A DNA stretch of 64,000 nucleotides from Alkaliflexus imshenetskii DSM 15055 (lineage in GTDB: Bacteria > Bacteroidota > Bacteroidia > Bacteroidales > Marinilabiliaceae): NCBI RefSeq assembly GCF_000517065.1, contig NZ_KI912105.1, positions 1,348,405 through 1,412,404 on the forward strand. Direction: 5' to 3'. A program made the position numbers and the translations under genes. Position 1 is the first letter of the stretch. The number at the start of each line of letters is the position of its first letter. A model generated the notes under the pieces. The model had not been told where the DNA came from and did not search any database. It was given only the letters and a program-made list of their open reading frames with translations. Positions 54,079-63,213 of the stretch are shown in pieces.

Positions 54079-55416
54079 ATGGATACCAAACTTAAAGCTT
54101 TTATGGACGGGGTACGCTTGAAAAACCCCGGCGAAGACGAATTCCTTCAAGCAGTTCAGGAGGTAGTAGAAACCGTTTGGGATTTCTATATGGAAAATCC
54201 CCGCTATCAAAAAGCGAAAATATTGGACCGCATGATTGAGCCCGAACGGGTTATCATGTTTCGCGTTCCTTGGGTAGATGACAAGGGAGAAGTACAGGTA
54301 AACCGTGGTTTTAGAGTGGAATACAACTCAGCCATAGGACCCTATAAAGGAGGTCTGCGTTTTCACTCGAGCGTGAATTTGAGCGGACTAAAATTCTTAG
54401 GTTTCGAGCAGACGTTCAAGAACAGTCTCACCTCACTGCCAATGGGTGGCGGTAAGGGCGGTTCTGATTTCAACCCACGCGGTAAGTCCGACATGGAAAT
54501 CATGCGTTTTTGCCAGTCATTTATGTGCGAACTGTTTCGCCACATTGGGCCAAACACCGATGTACCCGCCGGCGACATAGGCGTTGGAGGCAGAGAAATT
54601 GGCTATCTGTATGGCATGTATAAAAAACTGCGAAACGAGTTCACCGGCGTTTTCACCGGCAAAGGTCGAGAGTATGGCGGCAGCCTCATACGCCCGGAAG
54701 CCACAGGCTATGGCGCCATCTATTTTGTGCGGGAGATGCTGGCGCTTAAGGGAGAATCGCTAAAAGGCAAAACCATTGCCCTTTCGGGGTTTGGCAATGT
54801 GGCCTGGGGTGCAGCCATTAAAGCAACTGAGCTGGGAGCTAAGGTTATTACCCTTTCAGGTCCCGACGGTTACATCTACGATCCGGATGGAATCTCAGGT
54901 GAAAAAATAGATTATATGATTGAGCTCCGCGCTTCCAACATGGATGTGGTGCAGCCTTATGCCGAGAAATATGGCGTACAATTCTTTGCAGGTAAGCGGC
55001 CATGGGAGCAAAAAGTGGATATCGCCATCCCGTGTGCCATCCAAAACGAACTTAACGAAGAAGATGCGCGCAAACTTATTGCCAATGGCTGCCAACTGAT
55101 TGCTGAGGCATCCAACATGGGCTGCACAGCCGAAGCGGCAAATCTGGCCACAAAAGAGATCTCTTTTGGCCCGGGCAAGGCGGTAAATGCTGGAGGCGTG
55201 GCTGTTTCAGGACTTGAAATGACACAAAACAGCATGCGTTTAGATTGGACACGCGAGGAAGTGGATGCTAAACTAAACCAAATTATGATAAATATTCACA
55301 ACACCTGCGTTAAATTCGGGCAGGAGCCCAGTGGCAAAGTGAACTATATCAAAGGTGCAAATATTGGTGGCTTTGTAAAAGTAGCCGAAGCCATGATTGC
55401 ACAGGGATTGGTTTAA
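54079..55416 (+). CDS. gdhA: NADP-type glutamate dehydrogenase
   Basis: A 445-residue hexameric-type GDH interconverting 2-oxoglutarate plus ammonia and glutamate. The ATG at 54079 (MDTKLKAFMDGVRLKNPGE) is family-like; the longer frame from a TTG at 54010 is not. The catalytic Lys126 is in PMGGGKGGSDF, the substrate region has PAGDIGVGGREIG and the Rossmann segment is ALSGFGNVAWGA. Size and the GGGKGG environment fit the short (about 450 aa) bacterial type, usually NADP-specific; cofactor is inferred. Stand-alone, divergent from the giant gene. Confidence 0.94.
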   Translation: MDTKLKAFMDGVRLKNPGEDEFLQAVQEVVETVWDFYMENPRYQKAKILDRMIEPERVIMFRVPWVDDKGEVQVNRGFRVEYNSAIGPYKGGLRFHSSVNLSGLKFLGFEQTFKNSLTSLPMGGGKGGSDFNPRGKSDMEIMRFCQSFMCELFRHIGPNTDVPAGDIGVGGREIGYLYGMYKKLRNEFTGVFTGKGREYGGSLIRPEATGYGAIYFVREMLALKGESLKGKTIALSGFGNVAWGAAIKATELGAKVITLSGPDGYIYDPDGISGEKIDYMIELRASNMDVVQPYAEKYGVQFFAGKRPWEQKVDIAIPCAIQNELNEEDARKLIANGCQLIAEASNMGCTAEAANLATKEISFGPGKAVNAGGVAVSGLEMTQNSMRLDWTREEVDAKLNQIMINIHNTCVKFGQEPSGKVNYIKGANIGGFVKVAEAMIAQGLV

Positions 55417-55459
55417 TCACCCTTTTTGCAGCCATCAGAAACGTTGCATAAATTAATCA

Positions 55460-55512
55460 CACGAAGGTAGCACAGAGAACCGATAGGGGAAATCTCTGTG
55501 CAAACCTCCGTG
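55460..55512. repeat. Imperfect nested inverted repeat (REP-like)
   Basis: Outer arms CACGAAGG (55460-55467) and CCTCCGTG (55505-55512) pair 7 of 8. Inner arms CACAGAGA (55471-55478) and TCTCTGTG (55493-55500) pair 8 of 8, around a 14-nt loop. It lies 44 nt after gdhA and is not followed by a T-run, so it is not a standard terminator. Confidence 0.5.
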
Positions 55513-55606
55513 TTTAAGACACAATTCTCAACCAAAGAGTGTTTAAATAACATTGAATGCCTGCTGAGAACGGCTGTCAAACATGGGTTCGCAGAAAAAG
55601 AATCAT

Positions 55607-55614
55607 TATCTTTG
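55607..55614 (+). promoter_or_regulatory. -7 promoter element just before tatD
   Basis: TATCTTTG matches TAnnTTTG and ends 4 nt before the ATG at 55619. If used, transcription would start at or next to the start codon, giving a leaderless mRNA. No TTTG is present at -33. Confidence 0.4.
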
Positions 55615-55618
55615 ACTC

Positions 55619-56413
55619 ATGATTGACACGCATTCACACATTTATCTGGATGCATTTGATGCAGACAGAAGCGAGATAATTAAAAATGCCCTTGACTGCG
55701 GCATACAAAAAGTATTGCTACCCAACATCGACAGCTCAAGCATTGATGCCATGCTGGCAACCGAAGCGGAATTCCCAAATATATGCCATGCCATGATGGG
55801 TTTACATCCAACCTCGGTAAACCATAGTTATAAAGATGAACTTGCCATAGTTGAAAAGCACCTCGAAAAGCGCCCCTTTTGCGGAATCGGTGAAATAGGG
55901 ATGGATCTCTATTGGGATAAAACGCATCTAAACGAGCAGAAAGAAGCTCTCGCAATTCAACTAAAATGGGCAGCAGAGATGAATTTGCCGGTGGTAATTC
56001 ACACCCGCGAGGCTTTCAAGGAGATTTTTGATGTGTTTCATAAGGTATATGACCCCAGGCTTAAAGGCGTGTTTCACAGTTTTTCAGGCACAACCGACGA
56101 TGCCCGGCACATCTTACAGATGCCCGGCTTTTATCTTGGCATTAACGGTACGGTAACTTATAAAAAATCGACTTTGCCCGACGTTCTAAGAGCAGTTGGA
56201 TACGAAAAACTACTGCTAGAGACCGATGCGCCTTACCTCCCTCCTGTTCCATTTAGAGGCAAACGCAATGAGCCTGCCTATATGGTTAACACGCGCAATA
56301 GACTGGCCGAAATTTTTAATGTGACACCTCAAGTGATAGAAGAGGCGACAGTTGAAAACGCAAAACAACTTTTTAATCTGAAACAGTTAAAATATCAGTC
56401 TGTTACAAAATAA
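55619..56413 (+). CDS. TatD family metal-dependent hydrolase (DNase)
   Basis: A 264-residue TIM-barrel hydrolase of the TatD family. The metal ligands are visible: DTHSH (H5, H7), GEIGMDLYW, VVIHTREA, FHSFSGT and LETDAPYLPP. Family members have 3'-5' DNase activity and roles in DNA repair and degradation; this one is closest in motif set to the YcfH/YabD type. It may be co-transcribed with the asparaginase gene 33 nt downstream. Confidence 0.92.
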   Translation: MIDTHSHIYLDAFDADRSEIIKNALDCGIQKVLLPNIDSSSIDAMLATEAEFPNICHAMMGLHPTSVNHSYKDELAIVEKHLEKRPFCGIGEIGMDLYWDKTHLNEQKEALAIQLKWAAEMNLPVVIHTREAFKEIFDVFHKVYDPRLKGVFHSFSGTTDDARHILQMPGFYLGINGTVTYKKSTLPDVLRAVGYEKLLLETDAPYLPPVPFRGKRNEPAYMVNTRNRLAEIFNVTPQVIEEATVENAKQLFNLKQLKYQSVTK

Positions 56414-56446
56414 AATCATCAAGCCGTATCATTTAAAAAAGTAAGC

Positions 56447-57472
56447 GTGGAACAAAAATTACTCATTATATATACCGGAGGAACCATAGGGATGGTTAAT
56501 GACCCGGAAACAAATTCTCTGGTGCCATTTGATTTTGAGAACATTTACGCCCGGGTTCCGGAACTAAAAAAGTTTGATTTTCAGGTGAAGAGCATCTCAT
56601 TTGCTCCCGCAGTAGATTCAGCCATGATGAGTCCAGACATTTGGATTAAACTGGCTAGCATCATCGAAACAAACTATCATGAATATGAAGGCTTTGTTGT
56701 TCTGCACGGCACAGACACCATGGCCTACACAGCCAGTGCGCTAAGTTTTATGCTACACAATCTGGCAAAACCGGTTATCCTTACCGGAAGCCAGTTACCC
56801 CTTGGCACAGTGCGTACCGATGGCAAAGAAAACCTGCTTACAGCGCTGGAGATAGCCGCAGCTCAAAAAAACGGCCGCCCTTTGGTACCTGAAGTGTGCA
56901 TCTACTTTCAAGACAAACTTTTCAGAGGAAACAGAACAACCAAATACAATGCGGAACACTTTCACCCGTTCCGATCAGACAACTACCCGGCACTGGCCGA
57001 AGTGGGAATACACATTAAATACAACTATCCTTATATAAGGTACACCACAGAAGAAGGGCATTTCCATGTCTCAAAAAAAATGGACACCTCCATTGCCCTC
57101 ATAAAAATATTTCCCGGCATCACGCCTTGGGTGCTGAATGCCTTGTTGCAGGCAGCCGGCATTAAGGCCGTAATTCTGGAAACCTATGGTTCGGGAAACG
57201 CACCAACCCACAAATGGTTTCTGGATGCATTAAAGAATGCAGTTGATCGCGGACTAATTATCCTCAACGTGACCCAATGTTTGGCCGGCAGCGTGGAAAT
57301 GTGGCGTTACCATACCGGAATACACCTCTCGGCGCAAGGTGTGGTGGGTGGTTATGACATAACCACAGAGGCAGCCGTTACCAAAATGATGTACCTTTTG
57401 GCAAATTGCAATGACACAGAAGAAATCAAAACCAATCTAAACAAATCACTTAAAGGTGAAATAAACATCTGA
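56447..57472 (+). CDS. ansA: Type I (cytoplasmic) L-asparaginase
   Basis: A 341-residue asparaginase without signal peptide, hydrolysing asparagine to aspartate and ammonia. The start codon is GTG at 56447 (MEQKLLIIYTGGTIGM). The nucleophile motif YTGGTIG contains Thr13, and the second catalytic pair is Thr89-Asp90 in LHGTDTMAY. GSGNAPTHKW near residue 245 is typical of type I enzymes. It ends 375 nt before the exbB-like gene, with only a promoter in between. Confidence 0.93.
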   Translation: MEQKLLIIYTGGTIGMVNDPETNSLVPFDFENIYARVPELKKFDFQVKSISFAPAVDSAMMSPDIWIKLASIIETNYHEYEGFVVLHGTDTMAYTASALSFMLHNLAKPVILTGSQLPLGTVRTDGKENLLTALEIAAAQKNGRPLVPEVCIYFQDKLFRGNRTTKYNAEHFHPFRSDNYPALAEVGIHIKYNYPYIRYTTEEGHFHVSKKMDTSIALIKIFPGITPWVLNALLQAAGIKAVILETYGSGNAPTHKWFLDALKNAVDRGLIILNVTQCLAGSVEMWRYHTGIHLSAQGVVGGYDITTEAAVTKMMYLLANCNDTEEIKTNLNKSLKGEINI

Positions 57473-57846
57473 CGAAGTTGTTTTTGACATTTTTTTTGTA
57501 ATTTGCACGCCTGATTTCGAGCCAGAATGGTTTTACTCAAACAGGAGTATTTCACTCAAAGCTCAAACATTTTACAAAAATAACATCCTGACTTCCAACC
57601 TGAAAAATCCTAATAAAAACTGAATTAAACCGGATAGTTCCCTTTCTATTGCGAACGATTTCTATCACATTTTCAGCCGGGAGATATTGATTACGGGAGA
57701 TAAAATTTGTAAAATGCAATTTGAAATATTTGTTTTTCGTAAGAGATACTTTTATTTTTGCTTTATTGTAACAACACGAAACAGAGAGAATAAATTTTTT
57801 ATTGAGTATTAACAAACCAATACAAATTTCAAATTAAGAACAGATT
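57473..57846. other. Intergenic region with exbB promoter
   Basis: 374 nt without a gene. It contains the promoter at 57729-57760 about 86 nt before the ATG; the remaining sequence is AT-rich and shows no further structure I can support. Confidence 0.6.
57729..57760 (+). promoter_or_regulatory. Bacteroidota-type promoter of the exbB/exbD cluster
   Basis: TTTG at 57729-57732, 20-nt spacer and TATTTTTG at 57753-57760 match the consensus exactly. The ATG at 57847 leaves a leader of about 80 nt. Confidence 0.75.
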
Positions 57847-58647
57847 ATGAAAAAGCTATTTGCGTTTTTGGCAGTTTTAGGGATGCTTAGTTTCTTTAGT
57901 GCATCGGCCATTTTTGCTCAGGAGGAAGCGGCTGCGACCGAGCAAGTTGTAAGTCAGCCGGCTCGCGTTGACAACGTGGCAGTTGCTGCCGATGCTGCTG
58001 ACGCAGACGAACAAGGCATTCACAAACAAGTCAAGGCAAAATTCATCGAAGGTGGTGCGGTATTTATGAGTTTTGTATTATTGTGTCTTATTTTCGGTCT
58101 TGCAATTTGCATCGAAAGGATCATCTACCTGAACCTTGCATCCACCAATACCAAAAAATTACTTCAGGACATCGAAAATGCACTTTCTGAAGGTGGCGTT
58201 GAAGCTGCTAAAGAAGTTTGCCGTAACACCCGCGGTCCCGTTGCATCTATCTTCTATCAAGGTCTTGACCGTTACGATGAAGGTATCGAAGTAATTGAGA
58301 AATCGGTTATTGCTTACGGTTCTGTACAAATGGGTCTTCTTGAAAAAGGTCTTACCTGGGTTTCTCTATTCATCGCCATAGCGCCTATGCTTGGTTTCAT
58401 GGGTACAGTAATCGGTATGATTGAAGCTTTTGACAACATTCAGGCTATGGGTGACATCTCTGCAGGTGCCGTAGCAGGTGGTATCAAAATCGCTCTTATT
58501 ACCACAGTATCAGGTTTGATAGTAGCCATCATCCTTCAGGTATTCTACAACTATATCGTTTCTAAAATTGACGGTATCGTTAACACCATGGAAGATTCTT
58601 CTATCTCTCTTCTGGATATTCTGGTAAAATATAACATGAAAAAATAA
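57847..58647 (+). CDS. exbB: MotA/TolQ/ExbB proton channel family protein
   Basis: A 266-residue inner-membrane motor subunit. It has an N-terminal signal-like segment (residues 1-24, ending IFAQ) followed by an Ala-rich stretch, then helices near 72-95, 165-190 and 210-235. The second and third contain LFIAIAPMLGFMGTVIGMI and IALITTVSGLIVAIIL, typical of the ExbB/TolQ pore. The N-terminal periplasmic extension is longer than in E. coli ExbB and common in Bacteroidota. It heads a four-gene cluster with two ExbD homologues, which probably powers TonB- or Tol-type transport with the proton gradient. Confidence 0.92.
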   Translation: MKKLFAFLAVLGMLSFFSASAIFAQEEAAATEQVVSQPARVDNVAVAADAADADEQGIHKQVKAKFIEGGAVFMSFVLLCLIFGLAICIERIIYLNLASTNTKKLLQDIENALSEGGVEAAKEVCRNTRGPVASIFYQGLDRYDEGIEVIEKSVIAYGSVQMGLLEKGLTWVSLFIAIAPMLGFMGTVIGMIEAFDNIQAMGDISAGAVAGGIKIALITTVSGLIVAIILQVFYNYIVSKIDGIVNTMEDSSISLLDILVKYNMKK

Positions 58648-58656
58648 GACTGTATC

Positions 58657-59103
58657 ATGACCAAGCTTTCAAAAATATTAAACATTGTGTTATATGTGCT
58701 TCTGGCAATAACCCTTGTTTTCGCCGGAATGTTCTATTTCGGTGGCGAACTTGAGGGTCAGGTACATCCAACCCCTGTTTACACAGACACACTTTTGAAT
58801 TGGGGTATTGTACTTGTATTTGTCACAGCAGCTGTTTCAATTGTATTTGAAATCTTTAAACTGATTACAAATCCAAAAAATGCAGTTCGTTCATTGGTTT
58901 CTATTCTGGCGCTGGCCTTAGTGGTTTTCATTGCCTATGCACTTGGCGATGCTACACCGCTCAACCTGCCCGGATACAATGGACCCGATAACGTGCCAAG
59001 CATGTTGCTGCTTTCGGACACATTCCTTTATTCAATGTACTTTTTATTTGGTATTGCCATTGCGGCCATTTTATATACCGAATTATCACGACTGTTCCGA
59101 TAA
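58657..59103 (+). CDS. Membrane protein of the ExbB-ExbD cluster, function unknown
   Basis: A 148-residue protein with four hydrophobic helices (about residues 8-26, 45-66, 78-96, 124-144) and a short negatively charged loop near residue 30. It sits 9 nt after exbB and 56 nt before the first exbD-type gene, a position often occupied by such a protein in Bacteroidota. I do not know a named family; a role in assembling the ExbBD motor is inferred from position only. Confidence 0.75.
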   Translation: MTKLSKILNIVLYVLLAITLVFAGMFYFGGELEGQVHPTPVYTDTLLNWGIVLVFVTAAVSIVFEIFKLITNPKNAVRSLVSILALALVVFIAYALGDATPLNLPGYNGPDNVPSMLLLSDTFLYSMYFLFGIAIAAILYTELSRLFR

Positions 59104-59159
59104 TCAAGAGGCTGAATACGGTTTAAACCGTTGACAACCTGAAAAAATGATAGTTTTCT

Positions 59160-59741
59160 ATGGCTAAAAGAGAAATACAGGAAGTGAATGCGGGCTCAAT
59201 GGCGGATATCGCCTTCCTGCTGCTTATCTTCTTCCTCATGACCACTACCATGGATACCGACTCCGGGCTTGCGAGGATGTTGCCTCCACCAATTCCGCCT
59301 AATGAGGAGCCACCGCCACCAATCAGAGAGCGGAACGTATTCGAGGTGCTGATCAATGCCAACAACCAGCTGCTTGTAGAAAAGCAGCCTATGGCATTAA
59401 GGGATTTGAGAGCAGCAGCCAAAGAGTTTATTGAGAACCCGATGAACTTAGAAAATCTGCCCGAGAAAGAAATGATTGAAGTTCCCTATTTTGGAGTGAT
59501 ACCGGTAACTGCTAAAGCGGTTATCTCTCTTCAAAATGACCGTGGAACCCAATATCAGATGTATCTTTCGGTGCAAAATGAGCTACAGGCAGCCTACAAT
59601 GAACTCCGGGAAGAGCTTTCCCGCAGACAGTTTAACATGAAATTCAGCGAATTGGACTCGGATCAGCAATCTGCTATCCGTCAAATCTATCCGCAAAGAA
59701 TTTCCGAAGCTGAACCACGAAATTTTGGAGGAACGAGATAA
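59160..59741 (+). CDS. exbD: ExbD/TolR family biopolymer transport protein (1)
   Basis: A 193-residue protein with one helix near residues 13-34 (MADIAFLLLIFFLMTTTM). Asp16 is in the position of the proton-carrying aspartate of ExbD/TolR. The periplasmic domain follows PPPIPPNEEPPPP. It is longer than typical ExbD (about 140 aa), with a hydrophilic insertion near residues 140-170. Its stop overlaps the next ATG by one base (TAATG). Confidence 0.9.
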   Translation: MAKREIQEVNAGSMADIAFLLLIFFLMTTTMDTDSGLARMLPPPIPPNEEPPPPIRERNVFEVLINANNQLLVEKQPMALRDLRAAAKEFIENPMNLENLPEKEMIEVPYFGVIPVTAKAVISLQNDRGTQYQMYLSVQNELQAAYNELREELSRRQFNMKFSELDSDQQSAIRQIYPQRISEAEPRNFGGTR

Positions 59742-60220
59742 TGGCAAAGTTTAAAAAGAAAAAGAAAGGTGGCGCGGGTGCCATTAATACCGCTTCGCTT
59801 CCGGATATCGTGTTTATGCTCCTGTTCTTCTTCATGGTTAGTACCACGATGAAGGAGGTTGAACTTAAAGTTCTTTTAAGGATGCCGGAAGCTACCGAAC
59901 TGTCCAAACTGGAGAAGAAATCACTTGTAACTTACATCTACGTGGGTGTTCCTCAGCGCCAATATCAAGGTCGCTACGGTACTGAACCACGCATCCAGCT
60001 TAATGACCAATTTGCCAATGTGGATGACATCCAGAGCTATATTGTTCAGGAGCGGGAGAGTATGAGGGAGAGTGACCGTCCGTTGATGACCGTTTCGTTA
60101 AAAGCTGACTACGACTGCCCAATGGGTATCATTACTGATATCAAACAGGCGCTACGTCGTGCACAGGCGTTGAAAATCAACTATTCCACAAGAATGGCTG
60201 AACAAATGGCCTATAACTAA
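59741..60220 (+). CDS. exbD: ExbD/TolR family biopolymer transport protein (2)
   Basis: A 159-residue paralogue of the preceding gene. After a very basic start (KFKKKKKGG) the helix near residues 20-41 (LPDIVFMLLFFFMVSTTM) carries the conserved Asp22. A periplasmic domain follows. Two ExbD proteins with one ExbB is usual in Bacteroidota. It is translationally coupled to the first copy and followed by an intrinsic terminator. No TonB gene follows. Confidence 0.9.
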   Translation: MAKFKKKKKGGAGAINTASLPDIVFMLLFFFMVSTTMKEVELKVLLRMPEATELSKLEKKSLVTYIYVGVPQRQYQGRYGTEPRIQLNDQFANVDDIQSYIVQERESMRESDRPLMTVSLKADYDCPMGIITDIKQALRRAQALKINYSTRMAEQMAYN

Positions 60221-60805
60221 CCAACTTTGAGTTAGAAACATAGAAAAAAGGGGCGCCTTATGAGGTAGCCCCTTTTTCGTATCCTGGACGTTGCTACTTA
60301 TTTCCCCATGGTCATATCTGCGTTAGTCAAATACTGTTTAAACCGATGCAACGCCTGAAAGAGTTCGTAGTGAAATATTATACAAGATGCCGTATCTGTT
60401 TAAGGTAAACTGCAGAGATTACTTTTCTGTGTCTTACTGAGGGTTGCATGTTTTACCGGTGTGCTCGATGCGAGATTTTGTGTTGGTTGGTTAGACTGCA
60501 AAGAATCAAAATCGCATAGCGATTTAAATCTCAATGCCTCCTCCTAACAGTATATGACATTGAACACGCAGAAATTTTGATTTAGTTGCTTTTTAGCAAT
60601 CCATCAACAAAAAAGTCTGTTGAAAAAACAGGAATTAATTTATAAAGCATGGCATAGATTCGAAGAGCGTTGGATATTAGACAGATAGAGTATTAGAAAA
60701 AGATGATTTAATTGAGCTTGCATTCTTTTAAGTCTTATCTATCAGTCTATTTATCTGACATCTAAATATCTTCAAAGCAGATTCAAAATAATTTTTATAC
60801 AGACT
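60221..60805. other. Intergenic region after the exbB/exbD cluster
   Basis: 585 nt between the exbD cluster and the minus-strand ABC permease gene. Besides the terminator at 60245-60277 I see only a 7-bp, 3-nt-loop hairpin at 60509-60525 (AAATCGC-ATA-GCGATTT), which is weak evidence of anything. No RNA gene or ORF is supported. Confidence 0.6.
60245..60277 (+). terminator. Intrinsic terminator of the exbB/exbD cluster
   Basis: A 10-bp stem AAAAAGGGGC (60245-60254) / GCCCCTTTTT (60268-60277) with a 13-nt loop, 24 nt after the second exbD. Confidence 0.85.
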
Positions 60806-61993
60806 CTATGCCTTATTGCGCTTTGCGGCAATGTAAAACAGCACCAAAGCCAAAAGTGCATAAAGCACAGCCTGCAACGAAAGTGTGTAAAACGCACCAG
60901 CCACATGATTTAGTCCGGCACCCATGGTTCGAACCTGCAAAAAAACCGGCACCATGGTAGTTGAAGGAAACAGCTTTGCCAATCCATTAAGCCACGTGGG
61001 TATGGCCGATGCGGGCCACGACAAACCTGACAGAAACAGAGCCAGGGGAGACAGAAACACCATGAAAATAATGGAGTGTTCGCGGCGTGAGAAAAAGGTA
61101 GAAACAGCCAACCCCATAAAGGTTACGGCTAATAGAAACGGAACCATCAGCGCCATCACAGGCAACAGCTCGCCTTTTGATGGCAGGGCAAACCAGTGAT
61201 ACACCCAAACCTGCGTGATGACGACATTGATAAGATAGATAAAAAAATAAGCCCCGGCCTTCCCAAAGAGCACCGGCATAACTGCTCCGGAGTGCAGCGT
61301 ACCGGGAATTGTAAAACGTCGGCGGCGGCGTTCGCGCTCTGAACCGCCCAACAATCCAATGCCGATAAGCAGTGTTTGTTGTAAAATCACTATCAGTAAA
61401 CCCGGTATCACAAAAGAGTTGTATCCCCCTGCCGGATTAAACAGCATCACCGATTGCAATGCAACCGGGTCGCGCCGAGCCATAGCCTGCTCCATTGGCA
61501 CGCCTTTGGCAAGCATCCTTTTTATCTCTACGCCAGCGCCAAATGTTGCCGATGCCCGCAGAACACCCGACAAGGTTTGCTTGTACATCATGAAATAGGC
61601 TGCATCGCTGTAAACACTCACAGTGGTTTGTCCGCTGGTCATCAGCTCACGTTCAAAATCGTTGGGAATAAGCACTACCCCCGACACATCGCCCTGATAA
61701 AACTGCGCTTTGGCATCGGCCAATGAACCAACTCCGGAGGTAACCACCAACTGCTCTGAAGCATCAATCATTCTCCCCAACTGGCGCGATGAAGCGGTAT
61801 TGTCCAAATCGACAACTACCACAGGAATGTTGCGCACCACTTCATTTTTATATGCAATGCCATATATAACGGGATAAATCACCAGTGCTATCAGCAAAAT
61901 CAATAGCGCACCCCTATCCTGAAAAACAGCCTTAAGTTCATCTGTAAAGAAACGGGCAACCAATTGGCTCCCTGTATATATTTTTCGAAACAT
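60806..61993 (-). CDS. ABC-2 type transporter permease (1)
   Basis: A 395-residue inner-membrane permease of the ABC-2 type, YhhJ/YbhS-like: N-terminal helix (about residues 28-48), a large extracytoplasmic domain (IPVVVVDLDNTASSRQLGRMI and onwards), then a C-terminal bundle of five helices. Multidrug or lipid export is usual for this family. It starts 5 nt after the second permease gene and is the last gene of the operon; no ATPase is present here. Confidence 0.88.
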   Translation of the reverse strand: MFRKIYTGSQLVARFFTDELKAVFQDRGALLILLIALVIYPVIYGIAYKNEVVRNIPVVVVDLDNTASSRQLGRMIDASEQLVVTSGVGSLADAKAQFYQGDVSGVVLIPNDFERELMTSGQTTVSVYSDAAYFMMYKQTLSGVLRASATFGAGVEIKRMLAKGVPMEQAMARRDPVALQSVMLFNPAGGYNSFVIPGLLIVILQQTLLIGIGLLGGSERERRRRRFTIPGTLHSGAVMPVLFGKAGAYFFIYLINVVITQVWVYHWFALPSKGELLPVMALMVPFLLAVTFMGLAVSTFFSRREHSIIFMVFLSPLALFLSGLSWPASAIPTWLNGLAKLFPSTTMVPVFLQVRTMGAGLNHVAGAFYTLSLQAVLYALLALVLFYIAAKRNKA

Positions 61994-61998
61994 CAGAG

Positions 61999-63183
61999 TT
62001 ATATTTTATATCGATACTGGTCGTCAAGAACCACCCGTTTCAATCGCGGGGTCATCATCCATCCCAGCAAACAAAAAATCAGCAATCCCAAGAGCGGAGC
62101 GATGGATGAAACCATTGGGGCGTTTTTAAGTCCCTGTCCAATAAACAAATCCATCCAGTAATAAAATGGGAAAAGATGTGCAAAAAATCTGGCAACAAGT
62201 GGCATCCCGATAACAGGAAAAGTCAATCCTGAGAAGGTAAATGCCATCATGGAGTAGGCACTTGCCAGAGATAGCGACAAACGCGTATTTCCGGTCAGGC
62301 TTAGAAGCACCACGCCTACCATTTGATAGGCCACAATGAGCAAAATCTGTCCCAGAATCAGCGCCCCCCAATAGCCATGAAACGGAAAATCCATAAACCG
62401 AACAAGCAAATAGTTCATCACCGACACACTGAATAGCATCATAAAGATGTATGGAACCAACTTACCTGCCAGAGCTGTAACCATGCAATCACCCGCTGTG
62501 TTGAGCCATTGCTTTCCGGTGTCATTGCGTATTTCCAATCCGATGGCATAAATGGCTCCCAAGAGCGTGAAAACTACGATGAGCAATGGCATAAGCGCCG
62601 TTGCTAAAAAGTAGGCGTAATTGGTGAATGGGTTAAAGAGTGTGCGCGAATCGAGCCGGACGGGATATACCTGCTCGAGCGCCTGAGACTGTACCGCGCC
62701 GCCTTTCATGGCAGTCTGCATTTTTACACCGGTAGAAAGCGTGTTGACGGCTCGATAAATGCCACTCTGTAGCAGACCACCTTTTACCACGTTTGTATTA
62801 TTCACAAAAAGCGTTACATCGGATTTCTCTCCACGCAGCACGGCAGCCTCCATTCCAGCAGGGATGTAAAAAACCGCTTCTACTGTCCCGGCAAATATAC
62901 TCTCGCGGGCCTCCTCAAGCGTAACGGCACACCTACTCACCGATGCAATGCGCGTTGCATCAATCATGCGTATTAGTTGCCGCGATGTGGCAGAATTGTC
63001 TTCATCCACAACTGCTACGGGCAAATCAGCAGGCACCCCTTCACGAAAAATACTAATCACAATGAAGAAGGAGAGTAGCGGCCCAATCAATATGAGAAAC
63101 CAGGTGGTGCGGCTACCAATTATCCGGCTCACCTCCCGTCTCAAGACATTTGTAAAATCATTGTTGTAAATCCTGTTAAGCAT
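61999..63183 (-). CDS. ABC-2 type transporter permease (2)
   Basis: A 394-residue paralogue of permease (1) with the same plan: N-terminal helix (about residues 28-50, WFLILIGPLLSFFIVISIF), extracytoplasmic domain with LPVAVVDEDNSATSRQLIRMI, and C-terminal helices. The two probably form a heterodimeric permease. It begins 30 nt after the HlyD-like gene and ends 5 nt before permease (1). Confidence 0.88.
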   Translation of the reverse strand: MLNRIYNNDFTNVLRREVSRIIGSRTTWFLILIGPLLSFFIVISIFREGVPADLPVAVVDEDNSATSRQLIRMIDATRIASVSRCAVTLEEARESIFAGTVEAVFYIPAGMEAAVLRGEKSDVTLFVNNTNVVKGGLLQSGIYRAVNTLSTGVKMQTAMKGGAVQSQALEQVYPVRLDSRTLFNPFTNYAYFLATALMPLLIVVFTLLGAIYAIGLEIRNDTGKQWLNTAGDCMVTALAGKLVPYIFMMLFSVSVMNYLLVRFMDFPFHGYWGALILGQILLIVAYQMVGVVLLSLTGNTRLSLSLASAYSMMAFTFSGLTFPVIGMPLVARFFAHLFPFYYWMDLFIGQGLKNAPMVSSIAPLLGLLIFCLLGWMMTPRLKRVVLDDQYRYKI

Positions 63184-63213
63184 GGAATAATATTTATGGC
63201 ATAAAAGCCGTGC

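Noticed and set aside
60509-60525. Short hairpin (7-bp stem, 3-nt loop) in the 585-nt intergenic region
   Set aside because: Too short to support as an operator or RNA gene, and no matching partner element was found.
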